DNA from: Owenia fusiformis
Taxonomy: Eukaryota; Annelida; Polychaeta; Sabellida; Oweniidae
DNA: 64,000 nucleotides
Reading direction: 5' to 3'
Assembly: GCA_903813345.2 (NCBI GenBank)
Contig: CAIIXF020000009.1
Coordinates: 8,610,030 to 8,674,029, forward strand
Part shown: piece after piece, positions 36,724-49,064 of the stretch
How the letters are laid out: each line of letters opens with the position of its first letter
Numbering within the stretch: position 1 is the stretch's first letter
Program-made: the position numbers and the translations under genes
Notes under the pieces: model-generated
What the model was told of the DNA's origin: nothing
The model's database searches: none
Seen by the model: the letters and a program-made list of their open reading frames with translations, nothing else

Positions 36724-36805
36724 GTCGTGGTGGCCGAGTGGTTAAGGCGTTTGACTCGAAATCAAATGGGCTCTGCCCGCACAGGTTCGAATCCTGTTCA
36801 CGACG
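36724..36805 (+). tRNA. tRNA-Ser (CGA)
   Basis: 82 nt. The acceptor stem GTCGTGG pairs with TCACGAC, followed by discriminator G. Box A is TGGCCGAGTGG. The anticodon loop CTCGAAA gives anticodon CGA between TTTGA and TCAAA stems. A long serine-type variable arm (TGGGCTCTGCCCGC) precedes T stem ACAGG/CCTGT with loop TTCGAAT. A T-rich stretch follows. It belongs to the duplicated unit; the partner copy at 56562 is degraded. Confidence 0.92.
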
Positions 36806-36892
36806 TTTATTTTGCAATTTGAACGTCGAAATCGGTGACGCATGTACTACAAAGCTATGTAATCTCATAAACAAGTCGAACTTGAAGAATAT

Positions 36893-38180
36893 ATAGTTTC
36901 CATATAGCTTTTGAAATCTCCCTTAACCTCGTTATTCGTGAGATTTGCATATTAAACCTCTAATGACTTCCATACTTGAAATGTTTTCTCCTATAATACA
37001 CCCTATGCAGACAGAGCCTGTGGGAAATATTGGGTGCGGAGCAAATGAGCGGAGGGTGCGGAGCTAACGGTCATTTATGAATTTAAATTTGGGATATTTC
37101 TGAAACTAAGCCGTTTTGGGACTTCAAATATACCAAGATATGTGTATTTGACACCAACTATCAATACAATTGTGAAAATAGTAGCGCAATTCATTCTATA
37201 GCGACGCAGTGTGCCTTAAACCTTTCCCAGACCTATATATTTTGAAATTATCCTTTTAATACTGAGTCCACAGCATTCATAAAAAATGGTGTTCAAGGTG
37301 CACTATCTATACAAATTATTTTTGCATCTTGGAAGCCAGGCAGTATCTGTGTGATTTTATAAAAATTCGGAAATTTTTTCAGATATGAGCCCCCTCTAAA
37401 TATTGGGTGCGGAGCAGCTCCATAAACGTAGCTCCGCACCCAATATTTAGAGGGGCTCATATCTGAAGAACATTTCCGAATTTTTATAAAATCACACAGA
37501 TACTGCCTGGCTTCCAAGATGCAAAAATAATTTGCATGGGTAGTGTATCTTGAACAACATTTTTTATGAATGCTGGGGACACAGTATTAAAAGGATAGTC
37601 TCAAAATATATAGATCTGGGAAATATTTAAGGCATACTGCGTCGCTATAAAATGAATTACACTACTATTTTCACAATTTTATTGATATTTGGTGTCAAAT
37701 ACACATATCTTGGTATATTTGAAGTCCCAAAACGGCTTAGTTTCAGAAATATCCCAATTTTAAATTCAAAAATGACCGTTAGCTCCGCACCCTCCGCTCA
37801 TTTGCGCCGCACCCAATATTTCCCACAGGCTCTGTCTGCATAGGGTGTAATAGCTTTGATTTACACAGTAATGTAATTTTAAAAAAAACTTGGGCCAAAT
37901 CTCCATAGATGCAATGCTAAAATTCTTTAAAACCTTGGATTATTTGTATGTCAACCAACATTTGCATGTTTAATCACAACATGTACATGAATAGGGTCAT
38001 CGTGTGGTATATCATTCAAGTTTTATACAGATTCAACTAACACTCTTTGATAAATCATGAAATTAAGCCACTATTCCAAGATTTTAGCAAGTGAATGGGA
38101 CTCTAGCCCAAATTAAAAGCTGAATAAAAGATGGCAGCACTAGATTTCATTGATTTTTCTGCTATTTAGAAACTATCCTA
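36893..38180. repeat. Dispersed repeat R1, copy split by a palindromic insertion
   Basis: Opens TTTCCATATAGCTTTTGAAA and closes TTCTGCTATTTAGAAACTAT like 22668-23165, but the 849-bp palindrome at 36999-37847 interrupts it. Confidence 0.8.
36999..37847. mobile_element. 849-bp palindromic element, TAATA flanks
   Basis: CACCCTATGCAGACAGAGCC and its reverse complement close a near-complete palindrome whose centre is GAGCAGCTCCATAAACGTAGCTC near 37415. TAATA lies on both sides (36994-36998, 37848-37852). The R1 copy at about 22800 gives the equivalent unoccupied site. Confidence 0.85.
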
Positions 38181-38749
38181 TTTACATAATTTGTTGCGCG
38201 CGTATCGCACTTCACGTTCAGGTTTTCGTCGTCCAAAAGGTGAAATCTCATCCTCTACTGTCAGACAAATTACGGACGCACAGTGTAAAAATCGAGGACG
38301 TTTTTGCTATTTGATAATTTATTACACATATGTTAGTGTACATTTATGATATATTCCACGCAGTTGGTACTGATGGAGCTTCGTATATTCAAATAGCCTA
38401 GACATCTAGTGGATGGTCTAACTTGGACACGTGTACGGCTTTCGATATACAGTGTTGGTATCTGGGCAACACACTTCCCTTTTTCCATCGTACGATCTTG
38501 TACCACAACAACGGTTCAAAGCGTTACCCTTTATAAGCGGATGGATGCAGTTACAGCAACATACATGCGTTCCTGGATTGAATGTTTTTGTACCACAACA
38601 TCTGAAGAAAATGGATTTATTCAAATTAGTGGCATCAGCGACGCTTATCAGGTTAGAAGGGTTCCGTCTTTATAAAACACCCACAATTTATGTTCTTAAC
38701 AAACCTCTCTCTGAAACGAATGTGATAAAAATGTTTTTAAGGTCTAATA

Positions 38750-39665
38750 CAGGGTGTTCAAAAAAAACGCAACCCAAAGAAATTGCTATATCTTGAAAAA
38801 TACTGGTTCAATTCTATTCATATTTTCAGGAAATAAAGAAGAGACTGTGTGTGTATAGCTCCTGTCAACGGTTAGTTGTAAAACATGATGCCTTGGACAC
38901 CTGCTCAAAAACCAGTTGTACTAGCAAAATGCGAAAAACGCAATCAGGGGTGACTGCAACCGCAAAAAAATTAAATAACTTCCTAACCATAGTGTTTTGG
39001 CTCTTCAAATTTGGCACAAACCATCTTCATTCACTGTATGATAAATCTGTAGAGTGAAATCAAAATCACTTTAGGGACCTCACTGTCATGGTTGAAATGC
39101 TTTGAAATCGCAGTCAGACGCCCTGGTTCAGGGAGACTTCAGAAGGCATTTTGACCATGACCATAAAGTCCATAGAGTGATTTTGATGAAACTTCACAAA
39201 TCTACCACACATTGAATAAGGATAATTTGTGCCAAATCTGAAGTGCCAAAACACCATGGTTAGAAAGTTATTTGGTTTTATTGCTGTGGCAGTCACCTCT
39301 GACTGCGTTTTCATATTTTCCTAGTACAACTGTCATTTGAGCAGGTGTCCAAGGCATCATGTTTTGCAACTTCCTGACAACAGGAGCTATACATACACAG
39401 TCTCTTCTTTCTCTTCCTGAAAAAATAAACATAATTGAATTAGTATTTTCCAAGATATAGTTATTTTCCATTCATGTTTTTCGTATTTTGCTAGTACAAC
39501 TGTCTTTTGAGCAAGTGTCCAAGACATCATGTTTTACAACTAACTAACAAGAGGGGCTATGCATACACAGTCTCTTCTTTCTTTCCTGAAAATATGAACA
39601 TAATTGGATTAGTATTTTCCAAGATATCGCGATTTCTTTGGGTTGCGTTTTTTTTGAACACCCTG
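38750..39665. mobile_element. Tc1/mariner-type MITE, CAGGGTGTTC ends
   Basis: CAGGGTGTTCAAAAAAAACG and its reverse complement are flanked by TA (38748-38749, 39666-39667), with long imperfect inverted arms (AGAGACTGTGTGTGTATAGC and related). Absent from the matching intron of copy B. Confidence 0.85.
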
Positions 39666-40399
39666 TACTTAACGAATAATTACTGCATAGAGAAAGGAAT
39701 ATTGTAGCAAGTTGTTTATTTTACATGTTTCTGAACCTTATTTATTTCAATTTTGGTAGATTATTGATGGCCATCGGATGCACTAAGTAATGTATTTAAT
39801 ACAACGCTGGTGTAGAGGGACTAAAAACCATTTGTGTTCGCGTGAAAAGTAAAGCCATTCTTACTGATAGGATTGTCCCCCTCTTACAACCTTGCCATTG
39901 CAACAATTCCATCTCAACTTGTAAAACGGTGCACCGTCGCAGCATCCATAGCTTCGTCCATTCCAGGCTTTGTCTCCGCAACAAATATAACCTGACCCGC
40001 CCCTAACTACCAAACCGTTACAACAGCTCTGCCCACCAGTTGGATTGTACAGTTCATAGCCGCAACATGCACGTTTTCCATCAAATACCTTCAACACCTA
40101 AAATAAATCGGATGTGGCTGCTAGTATCCAATAGAGTATGGACCTCACCGCTCATATGATACCGTGTTCTGAGCACAAATATCATAGTTGGTTTCTTAAA
40201 GGCACCGTATAAAGTTTAAACAACCTTGCTTGTATTTAATTCTTATTTATTGATATGTGATATGTGAAACTTTTAATTCAATTTAATTTCAAATAGTTGA
40301 TTTGTAGGATTCGAAATGGTCTACATATATGGCACTTTTAGAATTGATTGAAATGTCAGATATTCATTAGACAATTAGGTATATTGTATTGGGATATAC

Positions 40400-41480
40400 T
40401 CTGATTTATCATAAGCTCTTGATACTGTTAATCATGAAATTTTATCGATAAGATCGAACATTATGGTATAAGGGGAATTGTGCTATCCTGGTTTGCAAGT
40501 TATTTATCTGATCGAAAAATTAAAACAGAATTGTCTAAAAGTGTATCTGAGAAATTCCTGTCTGATGAAGCTATTATCAAGCGCGGTGTTCCTCAAGGGT
40601 CCGTACTACGGCCTCTATTATTCATCATCTTTGTTAATGATTTTTACTTGGCTTCTGATAAACTAAAACTTTTGACTTATGCAGATGACACAAATATTTT
40701 TTTTCGCGATAACAATATACGGTAGATATTTTTGATTATTTAACTGCAATTGTAAATTCTGAATTGTGCCACATCAATATTTGGTTGTTGGCTAACAAAC
40801 TTTCTTTAGATGTACATTAACTAAATATATGGTATTTGGAAATAAAAAAATATCTTTATGACACATGGAATAAAAATTGCCAAAAGTTGCCCGTGGTAAT
40901 CTAGAAAAGGTAGATCAGATGGGATTTCTTGGAGTCATTATAGATTCAAACTTATACTAGGCATCTCACATTAATGCACTTCATAGAAAAGGTTTCAAAT
41001 GTAATCTGAATGATACGTCGAACGAATTATGCTCATACATTAGAATCAAAAATGATAATTCATAACCCTCTGATCTATTCCTATCTCAGTTACTGTAGTG
41101 TCTTATGCGGTAATGCTTGCAAGAAATTGTTAAAGAAATTACGCATTTTACGAAAATAAACCAGGAAAATAACCAATTCAGACCGATTAGCATATATAAT
41201 ACCTTTCCCATTTTCAAGGGCTGAAAATACTTAATATCAATCGTACTATTCACACAGTCCAAGTTGTTTCATTCATAAAAAAGGCTATAAGTACATCAAA
41301 ATTATATGAAGATTATTTCAAGACAAGAGCAGCTATACATCAACTTATTACAAGGCACAATGAGATATAACTTAGATATTCCAAAATTTCGAAATAATAA
41401 TTTTGGAGAAAATTCTATATAAGTTCACGGTGCTAATGTATTGTATTTTACCATAAGCAGATTTTTGTGTGCTTTGAAAA
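40400..41480 (+). mobile_element. LINE reverse-transcriptase fragment, decayed
   Basis: Recognisable RT blocks: SWFASYLSDR, RGVPQGSVL.PLLF, NDF, then the catalytic LTYADDTN near 40676-40700. After a frameshift come INIWLLANKLS and FLGVIIDSNL. This is a Jockey/CR1-like non-LTR retrotransposon, truncated at both ends with stops and frameshifts. It lies in the exon 3-4 intron of galaxin copy A and is absent from copy B. Confidence 0.8.
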
Positions 41481-42059
41481 CTGGCCTACTAAGTCATGAC
41501 TAACTAAATGACACAATTGTATTGCATTTAAATTTTTTGACAACTTTAATACTCAATTGTATAGTATTCTATTTTACATATTATTAAGTTATATTGTGGT
41601 TGTGCCACATATGCATGTTCACAGTGTACATTTATTATCATGAAAATATTATTATGTGCAGATATATATCCCTCGGGGAGTCGTGGTCTGTTTAATCTAT
41701 GAATTATTATTGCACCAAAAATGAAATCACACACATTTATCACCAAGAAATAATTTACGCCAACGAATAACAAACATCCTAACCTATTTTGTGTTGATAA
41801 TAAGAAAATTGATTTAAAAAAGAAATTGACTAATAAGCGCAAAAATCTACATAAATATTTAATACATGATAAAACGTATTTACTACCTATGTAAGCCAAT
41901 AGTATTGCTTTATTTATAAGTTCAGCATATCTAGAAAATATTTGCACGAAACAATATTTTGTCATCTGAATGTCATCACAGCGTATCCTCGTGACATCAC
42001 TAATTCTTAAAAATGCTAAAAAAGTTTATATATGCGTGTGTGCGTGACAAAGAGTATGT

Positions 42060-42125
42060 ATGTGTGTGTGTGTGTGTCCACGCACGCACGCACGCACACG
42101 CACACAACACACACAAACACATACA
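42060..42125. repeat. TG / CACG / CA microsatellite
   Basis: GTGTGTGTGTGTG followed by CACGCACGCACGCACG and CACACAACACACACA. Confidence 0.9.
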
Positions 42126-42749
42126 CACTCTTTGTCACATGACCATGTCAGAAGATATATTGATGCTACACAGGTCTTCACAACACAAAGCCTTATTATG
42201 ACGAGGATATATCACCTGGTTATAGCAGCAAGTATGATATCGTCTATCATAAGCCTCTGTTCCACAACAGGTCATATGCTGAGGCTCGCCATAGTTCCTT
42301 CTTTCCCGAATTTGCCCATTACAACATATCTTTGTTCTGCTATCGTAACTTGCCGAGTTACAGCATCGTGTGTACTGCGAGTTAAACTTGTCGAATATGT
42401 TTCCGTTGCAACATGAGTGCTTGTTTTGATCCATTAGTCGACAGGTAGGGTAGTTGTAGTGGTAATAGTATGGTTTGGGGAAATAGTAGTAGTACGGGAA
42501 GTATGCAGAAGCACTCGTTGCCATAAGTTGCGCCCTCAAAACCCGGGTTTGCCGTCATCCAAACCCGCCTTTGCAATAAAACGAACGGTACATTATTTGA
42601 CTCGTTCGTGTTATTTTCGATGATTTTAAAATCAGAATTTTCATTGCTTTTATTAGAAGGGTTCCTAGTAATTAACTCTTAACTATGGATATGTTGACTA
42701 ACTGCAACGGACTTTTAACGAGATGTTTTGCGCATAGGGTTATAAAGCT

Positions 42750-43560
42750 ATGGCGGATCCGGGGGGGGGGGGGGGGGGCAATGGGGCCCGCCCCCCCCCC
42801 CTAAGGTTGGCCCACAAAAAAAAAAGTTGGGCCCTAAAAAATTTAGGCCAAAAAAGGCCCCAAAAAGTTGGCATTTTGGTCATTATTGGGCCTTCTAAGG
42901 CCTTATTTTTTTAATTTTAGGCCAAATTTTGAAGAAAATGGGCCTCAAATTTTCAAAATTTGGGCCCACTTTTCAGTTTTAGGGGCCCAAAATTTTTTTC
43001 GGCGCAAGCGCGGATGGTCTTTCTCTGACCTCAAATTTGGGCCCCCCCCCTTGTTGGTTCCTGGATCCGCCACTTTAAAGTGCCCAGTATGATGAACAAG
43101 CTCACTGGCGGATCTGGGGGGACAGCCCCCCTTCCAAAAAGCCCCAAATTCACAGGCAATGGAACATAGAAATAATCCCACCCCACTCTCTATATATAAG
43201 TAAATAAATATTTATTTACTTATATACAGAGAGTGGGGGGATTATTTCTATGTTCCATTGCCTGTGCCCAAATTAGTGGGCCTTTTTGGGCATTACTGGA
43301 CCTTTTTTACCTGAACTGTTTTGTCAGCCTTGGAAGTTGCACCCCCACCCCTGCAGTGGCCGATCCAGAAATTAACAAGGGGGGGGGGGCAAATTTTGAA
43401 TATGTAAAACAATTTCTTAGCTTGCGCCCTTAAAACCCAAAATTTGGTCCAATTTTGAAAAAAAAGTTAAGGCCCATTTTTGATAAATTGGCCAAAAAAT
43501 GCCAAATTATGCCCAAAAAAACATTTTTAAGGCCTTCCAAAAAGATTTCCAATCAATAAG
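42750..43560. repeat. G/C-run dispersed repeat (GGCGGATCC...GGGGG type)
   Basis: Two or three partial copies of a repeat with TGGCGGATCC or TGGCCGATCC followed by G-runs and TTTTAGGCCAAATTTTGAA. Homopolymer lengths are doubtful. Confidence 0.6.
43151..43267. repeat. Near-perfect 57-bp-arm palindrome
   Basis: CACAGGCAATGGAACATAGA on the left is matched by TCTATGTTCCATTGCCTGTG on the right, meeting at AATAAATATTTATT with almost no loop. Confidence 0.9.
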
Positions 43561-44060
43561 AAAAAAATTCTGGGCCCACCAAAGGGGGTCAGGTCCTATT
43601 GTTCTTTGAGAGCAATTAGTAAATATATTGACGGGTTTGTGAAATGGATTAATTCTAGCACAATCAAGTATATCTGTTGAAACAATCAAGCACAATTGTC
43701 ACAATCAATCTCTATCTAAAATTACTATATCATGTCATGTCATATCATGATCAAATCCCTTCAAGAGATCTTTTTATTGGGTCTAGTAATGCAAATGAGG
43801 AGTTGTACATTTAAAATTGAATCATGTTTAATCATGTTAATGGGAATGAATTGAAGAGATGAAGAGAACATTAACAAGTAAATACAATATCAAGTCATTT
43901 GGGAGTTGAACCCAAACCAAAGAATATTACTTCCTTGGTGAAGCCCACACAACTTTGAACAATATTGTATAAACACATTTATGTTCATTTTTGACAAAAC
44001 TTGCCCTCTGCTTTTACAAGGACTTGGGACCTTCTAGCTAGGCTAGGTAGCATTACAAGT

Positions 44061-47000
44061 TTGTCGGTCTTCACTGTTCACTAAACTTGGACACTCGATC
44101 GCTTAGCGGCTTTGCCCTCCATCTTGTTCTTCTCCACTCTTTTGCTATAGGATTTTGTACTCCTGGGTATGCGACTTCAGGAACAAAGGCCAGATTAACC
44201 AGGAAACAGCTAGTCCCTAGTAGGAGCAATCATAACGTACCTTGGAGCGAGATCTGGAGGAGCACTTGCACTGGAGGTGAATGGTTAGAATTTCAGGAAG
44301 AATCCTCCTCTTCACTCGTGACACTCCTTCACCAGCTGTGTTCTTGGGTAGATCGAACATGCGGGGATCATCCACGCTGGCTGAGGGCAGTGCTGCCACC
44401 TTCTTGTCCTTCGGGAGAGGTTCTGCTGATGAAGCACTTGCACTTGACAGGGGTATCCTATCCTAGGGTGTTTCACCAGTTTCAACTATTTTTTCAAATC
44501 AAGATTGAGTTTTGCCCAGTTGGTCTCTTGATAAAGGAAAACAAGCACAAAAAATTCAGTCAAATCCATTGGGGTTTAGACCTCCCCCTACCGCATATTG
44601 TAACACTCATTTACTACCATGTTAATAATATTGTCTGAAAATTGCAGAAAGTGCCATTTTCATCATGTTTGAGACCCATTTTATACCAAAGGCACTAGAA
44701 TGATTTGCATGAAATTAATTTAGAATGTTGTTCAATATGTGTTTGAGCCATGGTAAAACATAGGAGATGGTACTCTGCCTCATTTCTGAGAAAATGATTG
44801 TTAAGCATTGATTCATAAAAATGTGCTATACATCAAGGTTGCCAACTTGCGTCAGTATTTCAGCAAGAATCCCTGTGCTCATTCCACCTTGCTAAACCTT
44901 CCGGAAATGCAAGGCACTGGCCCTGGTTCCTTAAAGTAAAGTTCAATCATTTTTAAACATTTTAATAATAATATACATAACCAGAACAACGGCAAAGCCA
45001 AAGCGTAGCGAATCCCATCGAACAGAAATGGCTGGCATTTTTACAAACGAAGCGCAAATATCATAAAACAACACACCAGAAAGGCCATCATTTTCAAAAT
45101 GGTTGCTCACAAGCCAAGTTGTCATCAGAAGAAATAATATGCTTTTAAGTAGCCACCTCTAAAATTTTTGAAAAATCGCACACGTACTTGTAAAATAACA
45201 CACATAAAAATGGTGGCCATTTTTCAAAATGGCCGACTACTCCCCAAAGTTTTATTAGACAATGTGCCATGCTTAAAGTATTTACATATCAAATATGAAC
45301 AAAATCATCGCTCCACTACTTTTCGAGTTATAGTAAAATACGTTAAAATGGCGGCCATTTTTCAAAATGTTTTTCAAAATGGCCGCCTTCTACCAAAAGT
45401 GTCATAGGACAGTGTGCCATGCTTATAGTATTCACATACCAAATATGAACAAAATTGCTCCACTACTTTCCGAGTTATAGTAAAATACGTTAAAATGGCG
45501 GCCATTTTTCAAAATGTTTTTCAAAATGGCCGCCTTCTACCAAAAGTGTAATAAGACAGTGTGCCATGCTGATAGTATTCACATACCAAATATGAACAAA
45601 ATCGCTCCACTACTTTTCGAGTTATAGTAAAATACATTAAAATGGCGGCCATTTTTCAAAATGGCCACCTTCTACCAAAAGTGTCATAGGACAGTGTGCA
45701 ATGCTTATAGTATTCACATACCAAATATGAACAAAATCGGGCCAACGGTATTTGAGTTATTGCCCGGATGGACGGACAGACGGATGGATGTACGTACGGA
45801 CGGAGGCATTCCCTATATCCCTCCGAACTTCGTTCGATGGGATAATAATATTATATTATATATATTTTAAGACCCCATCAAAGCAGTATTCACATATGCT
45901 AATATTTAAAAAATTCTCTGAGACAGTCTGCATTGTCAGACACTACAAAATTATTTATCAAATAGATAAAGGCCCCGTCAAGTTTGGATATATAGTTTTA
46001 ATCATTTAAATATTACTTTTTATGACTTAAAAAACTATTTAGATAGGTTGCCCACTTTGTAATTTTCAAATATTTGAATTTTAAATGGGGCCTTTAATTT
46101 CTTCAGAATATTCCAAATAAGAAACTCACCTGGTATGATTGTGAAAAGACGCAAGCGATGTTGAGCCCCGGGGACATCTGTAGATGGGAAGTGTACTGTG
46201 TTACCCTACCTTTCACTAATGTCCCAACCTCCATGTACAGAGGAACAGGTTCTCAGATCTAGGTCCAGAAGTTGTGCTCGATAGTATTGTGTCCATCTCT
46301 ACCTTTAAAGGTATTGAATGCTTAAAATAATTATCCGACCTTGGGGGACTTTGGGATTTGGGAAACGATTGAAGGACCACATCTCCTGTTGCTTGCAGCA
46401 GCTCTGTATCTGTCACATCATCTGTGAAAAGATCCTCTTGCTGCCCTTTCTTCACTCCACTGTAAATAAAATAGGTCCATTTCAAAAGATTAATGTGAAA
46501 AATATGTATTATGATGAGTATAACATACAATGCATTTGCCAGTTTGATCACTTGTGTGCAACAAAGGGTTAGGCTGACCTGAGTGGAAAACTCTGGGGAA
46601 GCCCCTAGGATCATTAAGCGGATTCATTAATAAAATCATTATATATCGGACTCAAGATATTATTTGATTTTTAAGATATGTTGACTGGGTTTTCATTAGC
46701 AGCAAGCAAGAGGCAATTTTCACCTGTTGTTTTCACAAAATCGCCTGTTGTTTTCAGGGATTTTTCAACTTTTCCATGTTAAATTTATGATTTCCATAAA
46801 TTTTTCCTGTTGTTTTCTTTTATTTAGCCTGTTGTGAGAAATTCTAGTGAAACCCCTGTGTTTATGTAATACTATAGAGTTCACATTAGCTTCGTCAGGT
46901 TTCGAAATAATTTTATAACATGTTTGTACATACTAGGAATATTATTTGAGGTGTAACAAAAAATTGTTACATACACTGTACTGTAACAATTTTTTTATAC

Positions 47001-48606
47001 CTCAATCAAACATTTAAACACTAATATATTCACTATAACAGTGTATATCTTTCAGTGTTTGAATGTTTGATTTCTAAATTTCTACATATTGTGGATCAAA
47101 AAAAATTTTGCATGTGTAAAAACTTGAAATAATACTGGGGCCATTCAGAATAATGCTAGAAATAAGACTAGAGCTCTTAACAGCTCCAAAATATTTTTTA
47201 GCATGTACGCACATATAAGAATATTGCTCGGGCTATTAAGAAAATTCTTACTGCGATTTCCCTGAAATGTTTTACATGTATGTACATGAGAAAATGGATC
47301 TATATACTTAATCAGCTTCTGGGGTCTTTTCTTGGAACCCTTTAACTTCTTCATCTCTAAGGCCTCTTTGCCCTCCAGAAATGCCATAAGGTACTTGACC
47401 AGAGCTGCCTTGTTCTGGCTCAGGGATGCAGGAGTTGCACACTCTTTGTCGACAGATTCTACAATGTATGCAGCATACCCATTACGTCGGTCCAAAGCCT
47501 TCTCTATATTCCGGCTTTGAGGAGGAAGATTGAGCTGCCTTAGTATTATAAATATTGTAAATCATTGTGTCACACGCACAGTAAATATGGCATAATAATA
47601 TGAAATATACCTTTATGTATAGATTTGAAGAACATCAGCTCACATCCCCATCTGAATCTATTGTTATATTTGATTTCTTTAAGCGAGAATAATATTTCAA
47701 ATGTTATTCACGTCCAGAACCAGAAGCCATTTTTAGCTACAGCGAGAAAATTTCACCATGTGTCAAACTCCGAAATGAAATTTTGAAATATCTAAATCCA
47801 GACAAGCAACGCTTCATCCTAAATATGATTAATATTCTTAAAAATATTTATAAAATTTATTAAAAATGAGTTCTAGGTGCGTGTAGGTGCGTGTAGCACA
47901 GTACATACGAAATCAATGAAGTTTCGTCTAGCTGTAAGCTAGAGACTCGAGTAACATACCCAAAGAATTCTTTACAAGCCACTTGAAGGTCTGGCCTCTG
48001 AAGGCAGCAAACTGTAACATGAAGTGAGGGAGCCAATCCCACTCTTCCTTCGCACCAGGTCCAGTTTTCTTTGCTTGTGCCAGCACCTCAGCTAGGACCA
48101 TGGCCCTCCCAACAGGCTTCCTCGCCTTATTGACTTGGGCAGCTTTTGCAGCTTTCTTGCTCAGACACAGCTTTCCACTCGATAGTCTCACGAAGAGGCT
48201 AGACATATTCTGAAACATACCCCCAGGTTATTTTTCTTATTTGTTATCATTTGAGGGCCAATTCTTTGCTAGACTCTAACACTAAACTGCTAAATGTCAA
48301 GAATAAGGCTCTTAGTTCTTCATTTCAAAAGTCTGAGAAAAGTAAACATCAAAACTAAGACTCGAAACCCGCATATATATTTTTTGAAAAAATGAAAGAA
48401 TGTTTCCTGCTACAATGAAGCTGTCTATACCCTCTCAATTCGTCAGAAATCGCCGATGAGTTTTCAAAGTACCAGTAGATCTAAAAAAATCCGTTTTTTG
48501 AAATATTTCAAAATTCGATCGATCATTTCGTAGAGAAATACTTCGATTTTAGAGTGGAAACTTACCAATTCTCGTCTCTGGGTAGATATTCTTCAAAACA
48601 TACCAT
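44061..48606 (-). CDS. Unrecognised spliced gene carried by the insertion
   Basis: Phase-consistent coding exons: 47960-48206 (start ATG 48206, opening MSSLFVRLSSGKLCLSKKAA), 47308-47503, 46303-46459, 46130-46177 and 44241-44462. Together they give 290 codons, and a final exon is uncertain. A basic tail ending near 44085 (KRVEKNKMEGKAAKRSSVQV then stop) looks coding but is out of phase with the GTACGT donor at 44240. An upstream exon has donor GTAAGT at 48565, or CCATG|GTATGT at 48603, which would add an earlier in-frame Met. The product is rich in Lys and Ala (KKAAKAAQVNKARKP), with WDWLPHFMLQFAAFRG and RRNGYAAYIVESVDKE blocks, a Ser/Pro/Lys linker and a Cys/Arg/Ser-rich end. There is no signal peptide and no known domain that I recognise. 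It could be a transposon accessory protein or a captured host gene. Confidence 0.6.
45160..45850. repeat. Tandem array with GGCGGCCATTTTTCAAAATG
   Basis: About four units of roughly 165-190 bp share AAAATGGCGGCCATTTTTCA, AGTGTCATAGGACAGTGTGC and CATACCAAATATGAACAAAA. The array ends in a GGACGGACAGACGG...ATATCCC...GGGATAAT block. Confidence 0.8.
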
Positions 48607-49064
48607 GGTTTTGCTATGAAAAACAGTTATCACGGAGTAAATCCAACTCAAAGTACGCATTTTCTTCATTTCAAACAAGTTGAAAACAAAGATGGCTGAA
48701 CTATGAAGTGACAAGTTAGAGTAGAAGGGGTCTTTTGACTTTTGGTACTTTAGGCCACTGATAAAAATAACTGATTTTCATGTGTTTAACATTTACTAAG
48801 TACAAAATACCAGATATATGATTCTAATTAAGCACATTTTTCTATTTCTTAGCCTCATTAAACACTTATTTCGTTTGGAATGCCCTTAAACCCTGCTGAA
48901 CCCTGGTCTAAGAAACAAAGATCTAAATAAGGCCAAAGAGCACCCGGGTTCACTGTTAAACCTCCTGCTCACTATAGTATGAATCATGAATGTACTTTCA
49001 CACAGGGTTTAACAGAAAGAAACAGTGAACCCTGGTCTAACGAATCCGTGTTTCCAGGGTTCGC

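Larger units (their letters stand above)
38418..42505 (-). pseudogene. Galaxin-like copy A, orphaned 3' exons
   Basis: The 3' part of copy A is cut off from its 5' exons by the 6.6-kb insertion. It comprises the end of exon 3 (42216-42505, from FPYYYYFPKPYYYHYNY through five CC motifs to CCYNQ), exon 4 (39865-40097, five CC motifs) and exon 5 (38418-38601, ending at a TAG). Splice phases match copy B exactly. The exon-3 donor is GTGATA rather than GTAAGA in copy B. The protein differs from copy B by only scattered substitutions, so the break is probably recent. A LINE fragment lies in the exon 3-4 intron and a mariner-type MITE in the exon 4-5 intron; copy B has neither. Confidence 0.85.

Noticed and set aside
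44087-44638. 183-codon plus-strand frame
   Set aside because: It is largely antisense to a minus-strand exon with good splice sites (44241-44462) and has no recognisable motif.
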